Shown here: piece by piece, positions 16,914 to 26,270 of the stretch
Layout of the letters: each line of letters opens with the position of its first letter
Numbering within the stretch: position 1 is the stretch's first letter
Origin: Candidatus Hermodarchaeota archaeon
GTDB lineage: Archaea > Asgardarchaeota > Hermodarchaeia > Hermodarchaeales > Hermodarchaeaceae
Assembly (NCBI GenBank): GCA_016840185.1
Contig: JAEOSV010000122.1
Location: 1 to 52,569 of the forward strand
Direction: 5' to 3'
Length of the DNA: 52,569 nt
Translations under genes and position numbers: made by a program
Notes under the pieces: generated by a model
What the model was told of the DNA's origin: nothing
The model's input: the letters and a program-made list of their open reading frames with translations, nothing else
Databases searched by the model: none

Positions 16914-18176
16914 TTATTTCTGGAGATCCAGAGCCTTTTGAAGTTGCTTAAGGTCAGGGTCAATTACCGGTGGTGTTGTAACGCGTTGAATCACAATATC
17001 TTGATCTTTTAATCCGCCACCAGTGGCTTCTATGAGAATGGTTTCCGTGTGATCTTGGGCGCCTGATTCTAGTTGATCAATTAGACCAGCTAGTCCAGTT
17101 ACACCCGTGGGTTCTGCAAAAATGCCTTCATATTTTGCCAGTAGTTTTTGAGCATGCAAAATTGCGTCATCCTCTACCGCTATGGCAGAGCCTTCTGAGT
17201 CACGTACGGCAGTGAGAGCAATGTCTCCATCCCAGGGGAGTGGGTCACAAAGCCCTTCTGCGACACTATGGGGGGAATCACAAGGAATGATTTTGAATGG
17301 ATCCTGATTTGTGTGAAAGGCTTGTACGAGTGGCGCACACCCTGTGGCTTGAACCGCAAGCATTCGAGGAAGATTTTTCACAAGTCCGAGCGTTTGAAAT
17401 TCAGTGAACCCACGCCATTGACCACCAAGGAGCCCACCTGCGCCTACCTGAACATAAGCAACATCGGGAGCAGTCCAATTAAGTTGTTCAATTATCTCAT
17501 AGGCGAGGGTTTTGGGACCCTCCGCTTGGTAGGGGTTGAAAGGTCCAAAGCTAGGACATGGGGTCCATCCATACGTCGCACAGGCTTCACGTAGAAGTTT
17601 GACTGTTGGATCATCACCTTTGTGTAATCCACGTAAGCGTACGACTTTTGCCCCGTATAATAGTAGTTGCGAGATTTTTCCCATGGGAGCTATATCAGGT
17701 ACAAAACAATAGCAGGTAAAGCCTGCACGAGCACAATAGGCAGCCAATGCCGCAGCAGCATTTCCGCTACTTGCTGAAGCAAGAGTGGTGGCACCATGTT
17801 CTTTTGCCTTAGACACTCCTACGGTCATGGGTCGATCCTTAAATGACCAAGTCGGGTTGCGCGTCTCATCTTTGATAAAAAGTTCACGAAGCCCAAGGTA
17901 TTCAGCAAGGCGTTTGCTTCGCAGAAGAGGAGTACCTCCCTCACCTAAACTAATTATGTTTGAACGGTCAGCCACGGGAAGTAATTCAAAATAGCTCCAT
18001 ACTCCAAGAGGGCGCCGCTTCAAGCTTTTCTTTGTCATCACTTCTTTGAGTTGGGTATAATCGTAATGAACATCAATTCGCGTCTCACAATCAAGGGTTT
18101 CACAAAATATTGGATTCTGGGATAAACTGTATTCAGTTTCACATTTGGGGCACTTTAGGTGAGTTACATAAGACAA
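16914..18176 (-). CDS. thrC: Threonine synthase (PLP enzyme)
   Basis: 420 residues. An N-terminal zinc-ribbon-like stretch (CPKCETEY) precedes the PLP fold: LGEGGTPLL near 80, the PLP lysine in TWSFKDRP near 110, SASSGNAAAALAAY near 137, and a phosphate-binding GAGGLLGG loop near 235. The start is TTG at 18176, because no in-frame ATG precedes MSYVTHL and an AGGAGG site lies about ten bases before it. It converts O-phosphohomoserine to threonine. The upstream unknown gene ends two bases away, so they are one operon. A YgeX-like diaminopropionate lyase was considered because of the nearby YgeW-like genes, but the ribbon and motif spacing favour threonine synthase. Confidence 0.88.
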   Translation of the reverse strand: MSYVTHLKCPKCETEYSLSQNPIFCETLDCETRIDVHYDYTQLKEVMTKKSLKRRPLGVWSYFELLPVADRSNIISLGEGGTPLLRSKRLAEYLGLRELFIKDETRNPTWSFKDRPMTVGVSKAKEHGATTLASASSGNAAAALAAYCARAGFTCYCFVPDIAPMGKISQLLLYGAKVVRLRGLHKGDDPTVKLLREACATYGWTPCPSFGPFNPYQAEGPKTLAYEIIEQLNWTAPDVAYVQVGAGGLLGGQWRGFTEFQTLGLVKNLPRMLAVQATGCAPLVQAFHTNQDPFKIIPCDSPHSVAEGLCDPLPWDGDIALTAVRDSEGSAIAVEDDAILHAQKLLAKYEGIFAEPTGVTGLAGLIDQLESGAQDHTETILIEATGGGLKDQDIVIQRVTTPPVIDPDLKQLQKALDLQK

Positions 18177-18178
18177 GT

Positions 18179-18802
18179 TTAGATTTCCTCCTGTTGTATT
18201 TCGCGTCGCAATGTGATAAGCCCGTCACGAATTATAACATATCGTTCTGACATACCTTGCAAGTACTCGTAGAGAGTTGTATATTCAGAACGGCTTCTCA
18301 ACGTTGTTTTCGTTTCTAATTCTTCGATCGGTGCCAAGGATTTGCGACCAATCGCACGACGCAACGCAATTGCCACCCTGTACCCATCTTCTCGACTGAG
18401 CCGAGTTTGTTGTTTTTCAGATAAGGTATTACGATGACTGTTAAGCTGAGCGTTAAGCGTTGGTGGGTCGTCAATTATGGTAATACAGGCAGAGAACAGA
18501 AAGATACTTCCTAGTAATTCCTTTTCCCACCAACTCCTCTGAGGTTCCTGCGCTATAAGGTCAAGAGCAGCTTGTAAACACTTTTTACTAGACACAATAT
18601 TATCTGCAAGAAAGAATAAATCGCTGGCTTCTAGGAGAAGACCTACGGCTCTGGTCGATAGGTGGTGTCGCCAATAATATTCTCCGATAACAAGAACTAT
18701 GACTAAAGCATATCTGTATTGTTTCTCCTTTCGAAGTTTCTTGGCCTCTTGAAGGTATAGACCAAGTTTTGCCTTTGCGACTTCAGAACCAGGTGAAGTC
18801 AT
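18179..18802 (-). CDS. Unknown helical (TPR-like) protein
   Basis: 207 residues from the ATG at 18802, mostly amphipathic helices (AKLGLYLQEAKKLRKEKQ, AVGLLLEASDLFFLADN, AALDLIAQ), reminiscent of tetratricopeptide or SNAP-like helical repeats. No family recognised. The frame stays open and coding-like for 30 further codons upstream, to a CTG at 18892 that follows a GAGGTG ribosome site at five bases. The true N-terminus may therefore be longer, with a non-standard start. It is the first gene of the run unknown-thrC-glmS. Confidence 0.55.
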   Translation of the reverse strand: MTSPGSEVAKAKLGLYLQEAKKLRKEKQYRYALVIVLVIGEYYWRHHLSTRAVGLLLEASDLFFLADNIVSSKKCLQAALDLIAQEPQRSWWEKELLGSIFLFSACITIIDDPPTLNAQLNSHRNTLSEKQQTRLSREDGYRVAIALRRAIGRKSLAPIEELETKTTLRSRSEYTTLYEYLQGMSERYVIIRDGLITLRREIQQEEI

Positions 18803-19054
18803 AAGACCTGTTAGGCGTAACTCCGCTTCCGATTCAAACGATCTTTGTTGAGTTTCAATCTCTCTGTAGAGATCACGCCATAGATTTTGCAGATAAACAC
18901 CTCATATTGACTTGCAAACTATTCGCATCAGTCCTTAGTGTAAAAGATAGAAAAACGTTGGGTGACCACTAAAACTGCAATAATTCCGAGGTGTATCTAT
19001 CTGATTTAGCAAAGTTTATGTTGGCTCAACGTTTGGTTCAGTTGGTGGCGTTAA

Positions 19055-22000
19055 GTGGTTTCCAAGCGGTCTATAGTGGCAGCTATTTCCCTAGCAGCCA
19101 TTGTTATGATCATTTTGAGCTTTCTTTTCCCACTTTTATTCTTGCCACCCATTCCCAGACAACGCCCTTACGATGATGTTGAAGATTGGGGTACCGGTGT
19201 TACTGTCGAAGGGGGAGATGATACCTTCCTTGATAATATCACAATTGATGATGTCACCTTGGATTTGAATTGGTCTCTTGATCCTTCCTTCACCGTAGCC
19301 ATTATTTCACCTGCTGAGCCACCACGCTATTGGCGAAACACTGCTTACGACCGCTATACTGGAACTGATTGGGAAAAGAGTTCAAATAACACCCAACCCC
19401 TTGCCGGAGTCTTCCCTGGAAGTGAAGTTGTTTACACTGTTACTCAAAACATCTCAAATCAGGGTGTCACCGGTACCTTTCCACTCTTATCCTTGTGGCC
19501 AGACCCCCTCATGATAAACGATTCTCTTCAATACCCTAATCTCTCAACGCCAAACTCCTATAGTCTGGCAGTTGATGATTTTGGGACGATGCTTTTCAAC
19601 GGATTCTTTGACCAGACAGGAACGGCGACTTTACAGTATCAGGTAACTTATACGCCACGAAATTGGACTTTAATCCGTCCTCAATCACTTTCAGCGAGTT
19701 CGACCCCTGGTGCAATTCTTGCACAGTATCAGCAGCAAGGACTTAGCATTATGAGTCCTTCAACCCGCTCTGATGTTCAATCTCGGTTATCCACAATTCT
19801 AGCAAGCGTTCCCAATACTGCCTTTGAACAAGCATTCGCAATTCAAAATTATTTCAAAGCTAATTTTGCCTTTGATCCCTTCACTCCGCGACCAGGATCT
19901 AATGATGAGCATGTGGATTGGTTCCTTCAGCAAGGTGGAGGTATTGGCATCGATTTTGCCACTGCGTACACCATGTTTCTCCGTGAAGCCGGAATCGCGG
20001 CACGACCAATATTTGGAGCAGTACTAGGTGAAAACCAGGGAACACAAAGAGTCCTTCATCTTATGCACGTACATTTCTGGGTTGAGGTCTATATTCCAAC
20101 AGCTACGCAAGGATATTGGATTCAATTTGATCCCACACCATTACCAAACTTCATCACGGATGGAAGTCCGCCACCAACTCCGTCCTCAGATAACACTTCA
20201 AATCCTATTGTCCCAGACGAAGACCCCTATGTAGTAAGTACATACTTCAATCTCACAGTCAATGCATCACCATTGATTGTCGACCGATCCGAACAATTCC
20301 AAATCACAGCTACACTAACACAAGATGGAGCACCACAACCGGGAGAAATTATTACTTTCTACGATGAAACTGAACAATGGTACCTTGGCAGTAATGTAAC
20401 TTCAGCACTTGGTGAAGCCAGCATAGTATTTTCATTTAACAATTCAGCAATTGTGGGGGGACATGTTCTTCGTGCAGAGTTTAGTGCTCTTAGGTCATAC
20501 AACGTTGTCGCACTTCATGGTGCAGCTAACCTATCATTGTCAATATCGCCCTTCGAGGCTAATCGGAGTGCATTTGTTCACATAAATGGTACTTTGATAG
20601 ACGCTATTAACGGTAGAGGGATTTCCGCCAATGAGACTGGATTTACGGGAGTTAGTATTCTGTTCAATTTGGTTCTTGCCACTGAACCACTTACCGACGC
20701 CTTTGGACGCTATGCCGTGGATTACCCCATCCCCCTTTCTCAAGCACCTTTAGGTCCCACCTTTGTACAAGCAGCATTCGCAATTCCCACCATCATTGAT
20801 CCCACTGTTAGCACCATCGAAATTCTGAATGTGACTGCTACTTCTCAACTTACGGTTCAAGCGATTCCGAATTCGATACGGCTGTATAGTAATACAACAA
20901 TTCAAGGACGATTACGATATGATAACGGAACAGGAATTGCTGGACAAACAATTCAACTTCTTTGGAATGGAACACCCATCGGTAACACCGGTACAGATGG
21001 TGCGGGTTACTATTCCATGGATTTCAATGCCACGGCGATTGGACAGGTGACCATCGAAGCTGAATATCTGGGGACACAATATGTTTACGGTTCCAGAGCG
21101 TCTAATATCGCCCGTGTGCATCAAGAAGGCACGATTATTGTCTTTGTTACCGACGATGACGGTGACGATATTACACAACGAGGAAACATGGTGTATTTCT
21201 CTGGTTGGGTAGAAGATCAAAACGGGACTCGCCAGGGAGGCGTTACTGTCCGGATATTTTTGAATGGAACCGAAGTTGTTTCAACCCTCACTTTCGGTAA
21301 TGGTTCATTTTCTGCAAGTTATCAGCTCGCTGCAACCCAACCTGTAGGAATCCGAGAAGTCACTGGTGATATTATTCATCCCACACTAGTGGTCATAACA
21401 AGTGTTGATTATTTCACCATCAACTCATCTACACAAATCACTAATTTACTGGTCGACTTGTCTCCTGCCATGCTGGGAGAAACGGTTACCCTATCTGGAC
21501 AACTAATTGATGATCAAGGAGTCGGACTTTCAGGACGAAGTCTCGACATTGAAATTACGTATCAAGCTGTCACTGTTCCCGTTGGCACAATTTTGACTCA
21601 GCCAGGTGGCACCTTTTCCTACGTCCTGATAATTCCAACAAGTATCCCTACAAGCGTTTCGACAATTTCGTTTAACGCAACATATATGGGAACTGGATTT
21701 TATGGAACCAGCACTGATACGGAACCACTTGATGTCTTTTCAAACGCAACTTTACTGATTAATGTCCCATCCGGACCTCATGCGTGGAATACAAGTATTC
21801 CGGTCAACGGAACTCTTGTTGATAATTTTGGACGCGCCCTTCCAAACCGAGATATTCAACTCCTCGTTAATGGAACGAGCAGCATTTCCACTGCATCAAA
21901 CCAAGTAGGCCGGGTGGGTTTCGTGCTGCGATTTGCTCCTTTAGGAATTAACGATATTTCATATGATCTTCAGCTTCAGCACGAAACGATAATTACCCTT

Positions 22001-22561
22001 AATTCATCTGTTAGAAACATAACTGTGGAGGCCCAACAACCAATGCAACCACCACCGCCCCTAAGTATTCCCCTTGAATGGATTATTACAATAGTCGTCG
22101 TAGTGATCATAGTTGGAGTGGCAATTATTGGCTATCGCTACTGGAAACGCCGTCCTCGGAAATCGACCGCGCCATCAATCGATGCCGCATCAATGTTAAC
22201 AGCGCTCCGACAACTTCTAACCGACAAAAAATACCGTGAAGCTATCATCTATGCTTTCCGAATGTTTGAGACCATCATTCAGGCTAGGCTGGGAATATAT
22301 CGTGATCCAAGCATTACGGTTCGCGAATTTGCCAATCTTACTGTAGCGCATGGTCAATTAGATTCAAGAACGATTGAAGTGTTCATTCGGGGTGTCGAGG
22401 AAGCCCGATATAGTGACCACCCGATTAGTTACAATATGGCTCTTTCAACGCTGAGTGCCTTTGCTAGTATCTACAACTCCTTAACCGGAGGCAACTTACG
22501 TTTTGTCACGCAAGAACAACAACAAACCCAACCAGATGCCGAATCAACCGAAGGCGGCTGA
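19055..22561 (+). CDS. Membrane-anchored transglutaminase-like protein with Ig-like repeats and DUF4129; catalytic Cys missing
   Basis: 1168 residues from a GTG start (an in-frame TAA directly precedes it). Order: signal-anchor helix (about 7-30); transglutaminase-like core (about 240-370); a string of Ig-like/carboxypeptidase-regulatory-like beta repeats with many NGT sites (about 395-1000); a transmembrane helix near 1010-1032 followed by a basic KRRPRKS stop-transfer; then a cytosolic DUF4129-like helical domain. The core keeps His (HFWVEVY) and Asp (QFDPTP), but the Cys position of GxCxDFA is Gly298 in GIGIDFA, so it should lack classical activity. It opens a MoxR/DUF58 operon, a widespread but poorly understood set, and probably acts at the cell surface. 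Confidence 0.85.
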   Translation: MVSKRSIVAAISLAAIVMIILSFLFPLLFLPPIPRQRPYDDVEDWGTGVTVEGGDDTFLDNITIDDVTLDLNWSLDPSFTVAIISPAEPPRYWRNTAYDRYTGTDWEKSSNNTQPLAGVFPGSEVVYTVTQNISNQGVTGTFPLLSLWPDPLMINDSLQYPNLSTPNSYSLAVDDFGTMLFNGFFDQTGTATLQYQVTYTPRNWTLIRPQSLSASSTPGAILAQYQQQGLSIMSPSTRSDVQSRLSTILASVPNTAFEQAFAIQNYFKANFAFDPFTPRPGSNDEHVDWFLQQGGGIGIDFATAYTMFLREAGIAARPIFGAVLGENQGTQRVLHLMHVHFWVEVYIPTATQGYWIQFDPTPLPNFITDGSPPPTPSSDNTSNPIVPDEDPYVVSTYFNLTVNASPLIVDRSEQFQITATLTQDGAPQPGEIITFYDETEQWYLGSNVTSALGEASIVFSFNNSAIVGGHVLRAEFSALRSYNVVALHGAANLSLSISPFEANRSAFVHINGTLIDAINGRGISANETGFTGVSILFNLVLATEPLTDAFGRYAVDYPIPLSQAPLGPTFVQAAFAIPTIIDPTVSTIEILNVTATSQLTVQAIPNSIRLYSNTTIQGRLRYDNGTGIAGQTIQLLWNGTPIGNTGTDGAGYYSMDFNATAIGQVTIEAEYLGTQYVYGSRASNIARVHQEGTIIVFVTDDDGDDITQRGNMVYFSGWVEDQNGTRQGGVTVRIFLNGTEVVSTLTFGNGSFSASYQLAATQPVGIREVTGDIIHPTLVVITSVDYFTINSSTQITNLLVDLSPAMLGETVTLSGQLIDDQGVGLSGRSLDIEITYQAVTVPVGTILTQPGGTFSYVLIIPTSIPTSVSTISFNATYMGTGFYGTSTDTEPLDVFSNATLLINVPSGPHAWNTSIPVNGTLVDNFGRALPNRDIQLLVNGTSSISTASNQVGRVGFVLRFAPLGINDISYDLQLQHETIITLNSSVRNITVEAQQPMQPPPPLSIPLEWIITIVVVVIIVGVAIIGYRYWKRRPRKSTAPSIDAASMLTALRQLLTDKKYREAIIYAFRMFETIIQARLGIYRDPSITVREFANLTVAHGQLDSRTIEVFIRGVEEARYSDHPISYNMALSTLSAFASIYNSLTGGNLRFVTQEQQQTQPDAESTEGG

Positions 22562-23951
22562 GGCGAAGACGAGGAGTAAGTTCATCACCCTCTTTGTTTT
22601 TTGCTTCGTCTTTGCCATAGCGTGGCTGCCAATTATCCTTAGCATTAGTGGGGTAGGAGGAGTCGATACACTTCCCTTCTCGATATACAATACAGGTTCA
22701 AACCCAGGTGATGGCTGTTCTGAACTTGCCCTTGAGCTTGAAAACAACGGCTTCCAAATTGATCCCCTCATTAGCTCCCTCAGCGTGATTAACGGAATTC
22801 CAGGTAATCATGTTTTATGTATAATTGGACCCACACACTATTTTTCCATCATCGAGACTTCTGCCCTTATCGACTTCTTTTTGCATGGTGGCAGTATGCT
22901 TCTGGTTGACGATTTCGGGTCCGCAAATACGATTCTAGATCAGTTAGCGCTCTATATTGACTCATGGCCGAAACGCATGGAGAACCTAATGGTAGTTTCT
23001 GCAATTCGCTTCACCCGTGGTTTACTACTTGATGCAAGTAACAATGATAATGGAACACCCCTATTACCAGCAATTAATTCATTCAACGATGGAGGACGCA
23101 TCTTTTCTTCTGGGCACCACGTTGTCATGAATTACGCAACGTCAATTGAAGCACCAGCAGGTTATGAGATGGCTACTTCATCAACCAATTCTTGGATTGT
23201 TGCAGGAGATGTCGTAAACCATATTCAACACGGAGGTGATCCAAGCTATATAGCGTATAATGCAACGCGAGGAGACCAACCAGGCCCATTACCAGTAATG
23301 GTTGAAATGCAAATAGCAAATGGCACTCTGATGTTGTTAAGTGACCCAAGCATCTTTATCAACAATATGATTGACCGGGGCACTAACCGATTGTTCAGTG
23401 TCGAACTTTTTACTTATCTTGCAGCTCAAGGTCAAACAAGCACAATCATCATTGATCATAACCATCTGGGCTGGTCACCAACTTCTCCAGTTCTTTATGT
23501 TGGTTTGATGTTGGGGCAAATCACCTATGTTTCAACAAATTGGCTTTTAGCGCCGTTAGCACCCCTTTTAGCAATCTGGATGGTCAGACGATATCTCCCC
23601 TTTGGGCGTCCTGAGAAGCAGAAACCGATGGAAATGTATCGGTTACGTGGGCAGACAATGTTTACGAAAACCTTGTATGATTATATTAACAATCATCGAT
23701 ATGACGAAGCGCTCCAGATAATTTATGGTCAGCTCAAACGTGATTTACGTCGACGTCATGGATTACGAGTTTTTGATATATCGAGACTTCTTGTTACGGT
23801 TTCTCGGACTCGTCAGCCAAGTGATATTGCGCTTATTACCGATGATATTGAGGCGTTAGAAAAAGCAATCCATGAATCAAAACGAATTAGCCGTGAAGAC
23901 TTCTTGGATCTGTTTTTCAAAATTAAAAGAATTCGAGATAATATTGGGTGA
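22536..23951 (+). CDS. DUF4350-like membrane protein
   Basis: About 471 residues from the ATG at 22536. The frame is open from a TTG at 22503, so the start is uncertain, and it overlaps the transglutaminase gene. An N-terminal membrane helix (FITLFVFCFVFAIAWLP) is followed by an extracytoplasmic Rossmann-like segment (GSMLLVDDFGSAN), which resembles the DUF4350 domain common in MoxR clusters. A second membrane helix near 350 (LLAPLAPLLAIWMVRRYLPFG) precedes a cytosolic helical tail with a DUF4129-like look (MFTKTLYDYINNHRYDEA). Its stop overlaps the possible GTG start of moxR. Confidence 0.72.
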   Translation: MPNQPKAAEAKTRSKFITLFVFCFVFAIAWLPIILSISGVGGVDTLPFSIYNTGSNPGDGCSELALELENNGFQIDPLISSLSVINGIPGNHVLCIIGPTHYFSIIETSALIDFFLHGGSMLLVDDFGSANTILDQLALYIDSWPKRMENLMVVSAIRFTRGLLLDASNNDNGTPLLPAINSFNDGGRIFSSGHHVVMNYATSIEAPAGYEMATSSTNSWIVAGDVVNHIQHGGDPSYIAYNATRGDQPGPLPVMVEMQIANGTLMLLSDPSIFINNMIDRGTNRLFSVELFTYLAAQGQTSTIIIDHNHLGWSPTSPVLYVGLMLGQITYVSTNWLLAPLAPLLAIWMVRRYLPFGRPEKQKPMEMYRLRGQTMFTKTLYDYINNHRYDEALQIIYGQLKRDLRRRHGLRVFDISRLLVTVSRTRQPSDIALITDDIEALEKAIHESKRISREDFLDLFFKIKRIRDNIG

Positions 23952-23956
23952 AAACA

Positions 23957-24928
23957 ATGAGTAGAAGACGAAGACGTAGTGATGGAATGGCCATTTCAGA
24001 AGTACGAAGCCATGCCACCAATATTCTTGATGAAGTGGGAAAGGTAATCGTTGGAAAACGTAATATTCTCCAAGACATCTTGATTGGGCTTCTGGCAAAG
24101 GGCCACATTCTTCTTGAAGGCGTTCCAGGAATCGCAAAGACATACATGGCAAATGCATTCGCACAAACCATCGGGTGTGAGTTCAAACGAATTCAATTTA
24201 CCCCAGATATGCTTCCTGCGGATATTGTTGGTACCAATATCTATGACCCCAACACCGGTGAATTTCGTTTAAGAAAGGGACCTGTGTTTTCAAACCTCGT
24301 GTTAGCGGATGAGGTAAATCGATCGCCTCCTAAGACTCAATCTGCACTATTGGAAGCAATGCAAGAAAAACAAGTAACAATCGAAGGTTCGACCTTACCC
24401 TTACCAGCTCCATTCATGGTGTTGGCCACTCAAAACCCGATTGAACTTGAAGGGACTTATCCGCTTCCTGAAGCCCAGGTTGACAGGTTTCTTTTCAAAC
24501 TCCACGTAGATTATCCATCTGATGCAGAGGAAGTGGAAATTCTTCGGCGTGAACATCAGCCTGAAGAAATCATATTGGAACCTGTTGTTGAGCCCGCGAC
24601 TTTGATTGGAATGCAAGAGACAACAAAACGTGTTTTTGTTGAGCCATACATCATGTCTTACATTCGTGACATCGTTGTCCGGACACGAAATGACCCACAA
24701 ATCCTGATCGGGGGCTCACCCAGAGCTTCAATTGTACTACTGAATACTTCCAAGGTCCATGCAGCATTGAGTGGACGAGATTATGTTACCCCTGATGACA
24801 TCAAAACTTTGGCTGTTCATGCGCTAAACCATCGGTTAATTCTCAAACCCGAAGCGGAATTAGAAGGAACTTCAGTTCATGCAGTTATTGACCGGATTCT
24901 TAAGCAAATCAGTGCACCGGGAGCGTAA
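23957..24928 (+). CDS. MoxR-type AAA+ ATPase
   Basis: 323 residues from the ATG at 23957, which has a GGGTGA site at suitable spacing; an in-frame GTG at 23948 is the alternative. Walker A is GVPGIAKT near residue 50, Walker B LVLADEVNRSPPKTQ near 115, sensor 1 LATQNPIE near 155, and the sensor 2/arginine region GGSPRASI near 252. MoxR ATPases act as chaperone-like activators for partner vWA or membrane proteins. Here it lies between the DUF4350-like and DUF58 genes in the standard order. Confidence 0.93.
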   Translation: MSRRRRRSDGMAISEVRSHATNILDEVGKVIVGKRNILQDILIGLLAKGHILLEGVPGIAKTYMANAFAQTIGCEFKRIQFTPDMLPADIVGTNIYDPNTGEFRLRKGPVFSNLVLADEVNRSPPKTQSALLEAMQEKQVTIEGSTLPLPAPFMVLATQNPIELEGTYPLPEAQVDRFLFKLHVDYPSDAEEVEILRREHQPEEIILEPVVEPATLIGMQETTKRVFVEPYIMSYIRDIVVRTRNDPQILIGGSPRASIVLLNTSKVHAALSGRDYVTPDDIKTLAVHALNHRLILKPEAELEGTSVHAVIDRILKQISAPGA

Positions 24929-24934
24929 ATTCTT

Positions 24935-26257
24935 GTGTTCTCTGAACGCGGACGCGCCGTCCTCCTCATCGGCATTTTCATCCTCGTCTCAGGGTTCGCT
25001 TTCATAAATTATGTTCTTGTAATCTTAGGAATTTTTCTCATCATCGGCTCAGTGGCCAGTTCACCCTACTTCCAATTGACAATGCCTGTAGAAACATTGG
25101 AAGTAATCCGAGAAATTGATAAACGGAAGATTTTCCAAGACGATTTCATCCACGTAAAACTCGCTATAAAGAATACGGGAACACATCGAATCGATTCAAT
25201 CGATATCTTCGATGTTTATCCAGAGATATTTCAATTGGTCTTAGGTAGAAATCGGATTCGCACTCGAATTGATCCAAATCAAGAAGTGAAATTCTCTTAC
25301 ATTCTCCAAGCACCTTTACGGGGTAAATTTTCCTTTGGGCCCACGAAGTTTCAGATCTATGATCGGCTAGAATTTCGGTTTGAAGAAATGTCAGGAGAAA
25401 ATTATGACGACCTTCTCATTTATCCGAATGTAGAAGAAGTGCGAATAATGGAAAGTCTCGCGAAAAAGCGCAGGCTGGGCCATATGTTTGGTATCCACAA
25501 AACACGTCAGATGAGTTTGGGAACAGATTTCACAGGTATACGAAAATACGAAGTGGGAGATGAATACCGTCGAATTGACTGGAAGGCATCTGCTCGAACA
25601 CAAAAGCTCATGATGCGTCAATATGAAACTGAACGAAACATTCGGATGTTCATTGTTCTCGATACCGGAGCCACCATGGCCGCTGGTCGACCAGAATACA
25701 GTAAACTTGAAGCGGCAATTCGGGCTGCCCTTATGCTGGCAAAAACTGCCATGGAACGAAAAGACCATGTAGGCATACTTACATGGTCAACCAAAGGTCA
25801 CTCCTTTCTCAAACCCAGTTTGGGTGAAGCCCACTATCATCGAATGCTCGACCTACTAGCAGAAATTGAACCTGGCGGCGAATTCGACTTAACAACCGCT
25901 GTTGAGTATCTTGCTCCACGGGTCACGCAGCAAAGTTTCTTCGTTATTATCACTGATCTTGAGTCAAACCGAAAACGGCTCGAAAAGGGTATCAAGTTGA
26001 TTCGTGGCTACAAACATAATGCAATCATTGTTCGTCCATTTGGACCATGGTTTGAAATTGAAGAAATTTACCTTTCACCAGTTGAACGAGCTATTGGTGA
26101 GGCTATCGTTCACAAGCTTCTCGAAGAGCAATCCCAGCTAGCTAAAAACTTTCAGCGAGTGGGTGTTTCAATCATTCCAGTTGGCCCTGGTGACTTTCTC
26201 CCAACGGTGTTGAGTGAATATTTGAAAGCTAAGAAACGGAGTGTCGCAGTGATATAA
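24935..26257 (+). CDS. DUF58 protein (vWA-like, MoxR partner)
   Basis: 440 residues from a GTG start six bases after the moxR stop, with a GGGAG site upstream. Two N-terminal membrane helices (ILVSGFAFINYVLVILGIFLIIG) lead into a beta-rich region and then the DUF58 hallmark DEYRRIDWKASAR near 207-219. A vWA-like fold follows (MFIVLDTGATM near 235, VIITDLES near 330). DUF58 proteins are the usual substrates or partners of MoxR ATPases. Confidence 0.92.
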   Translation: MFSERGRAVLLIGIFILVSGFAFINYVLVILGIFLIIGSVASSPYFQLTMPVETLEVIREIDKRKIFQDDFIHVKLAIKNTGTHRIDSIDIFDVYPEIFQLVLGRNRIRTRIDPNQEVKFSYILQAPLRGKFSFGPTKFQIYDRLEFRFEEMSGENYDDLLIYPNVEEVRIMESLAKKRRLGHMFGIHKTRQMSLGTDFTGIRKYEVGDEYRRIDWKASARTQKLMMRQYETERNIRMFIVLDTGATMAAGRPEYSKLEAAIRAALMLAKTAMERKDHVGILTWSTKGHSFLKPSLGEAHYHRMLDLLAEIEPGGEFDLTTAVEYLAPRVTQQSFFVIITDLESNRKRLEKGIKLIRGYKHNAIIVRPFGPWFEIEEIYLSPVERAIGEAIVHKLLEEQSQLAKNFQRVGVSIIPVGPGDFLPTVLSEYLKAKKRSVAVI

Positions 26258-26270
26258 AATCGGGAGGTGA

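Noticed and set aside
16914..18176. Threonine synthase as a YgeX-like diaminopropionate ammonia-lyase completing the purine pathway
   Set aside because: The N-terminal zinc ribbon, LGEGGTPLL and TWSFKDRP context are those of threonine synthase, and it belongs to a different operon with glmS.
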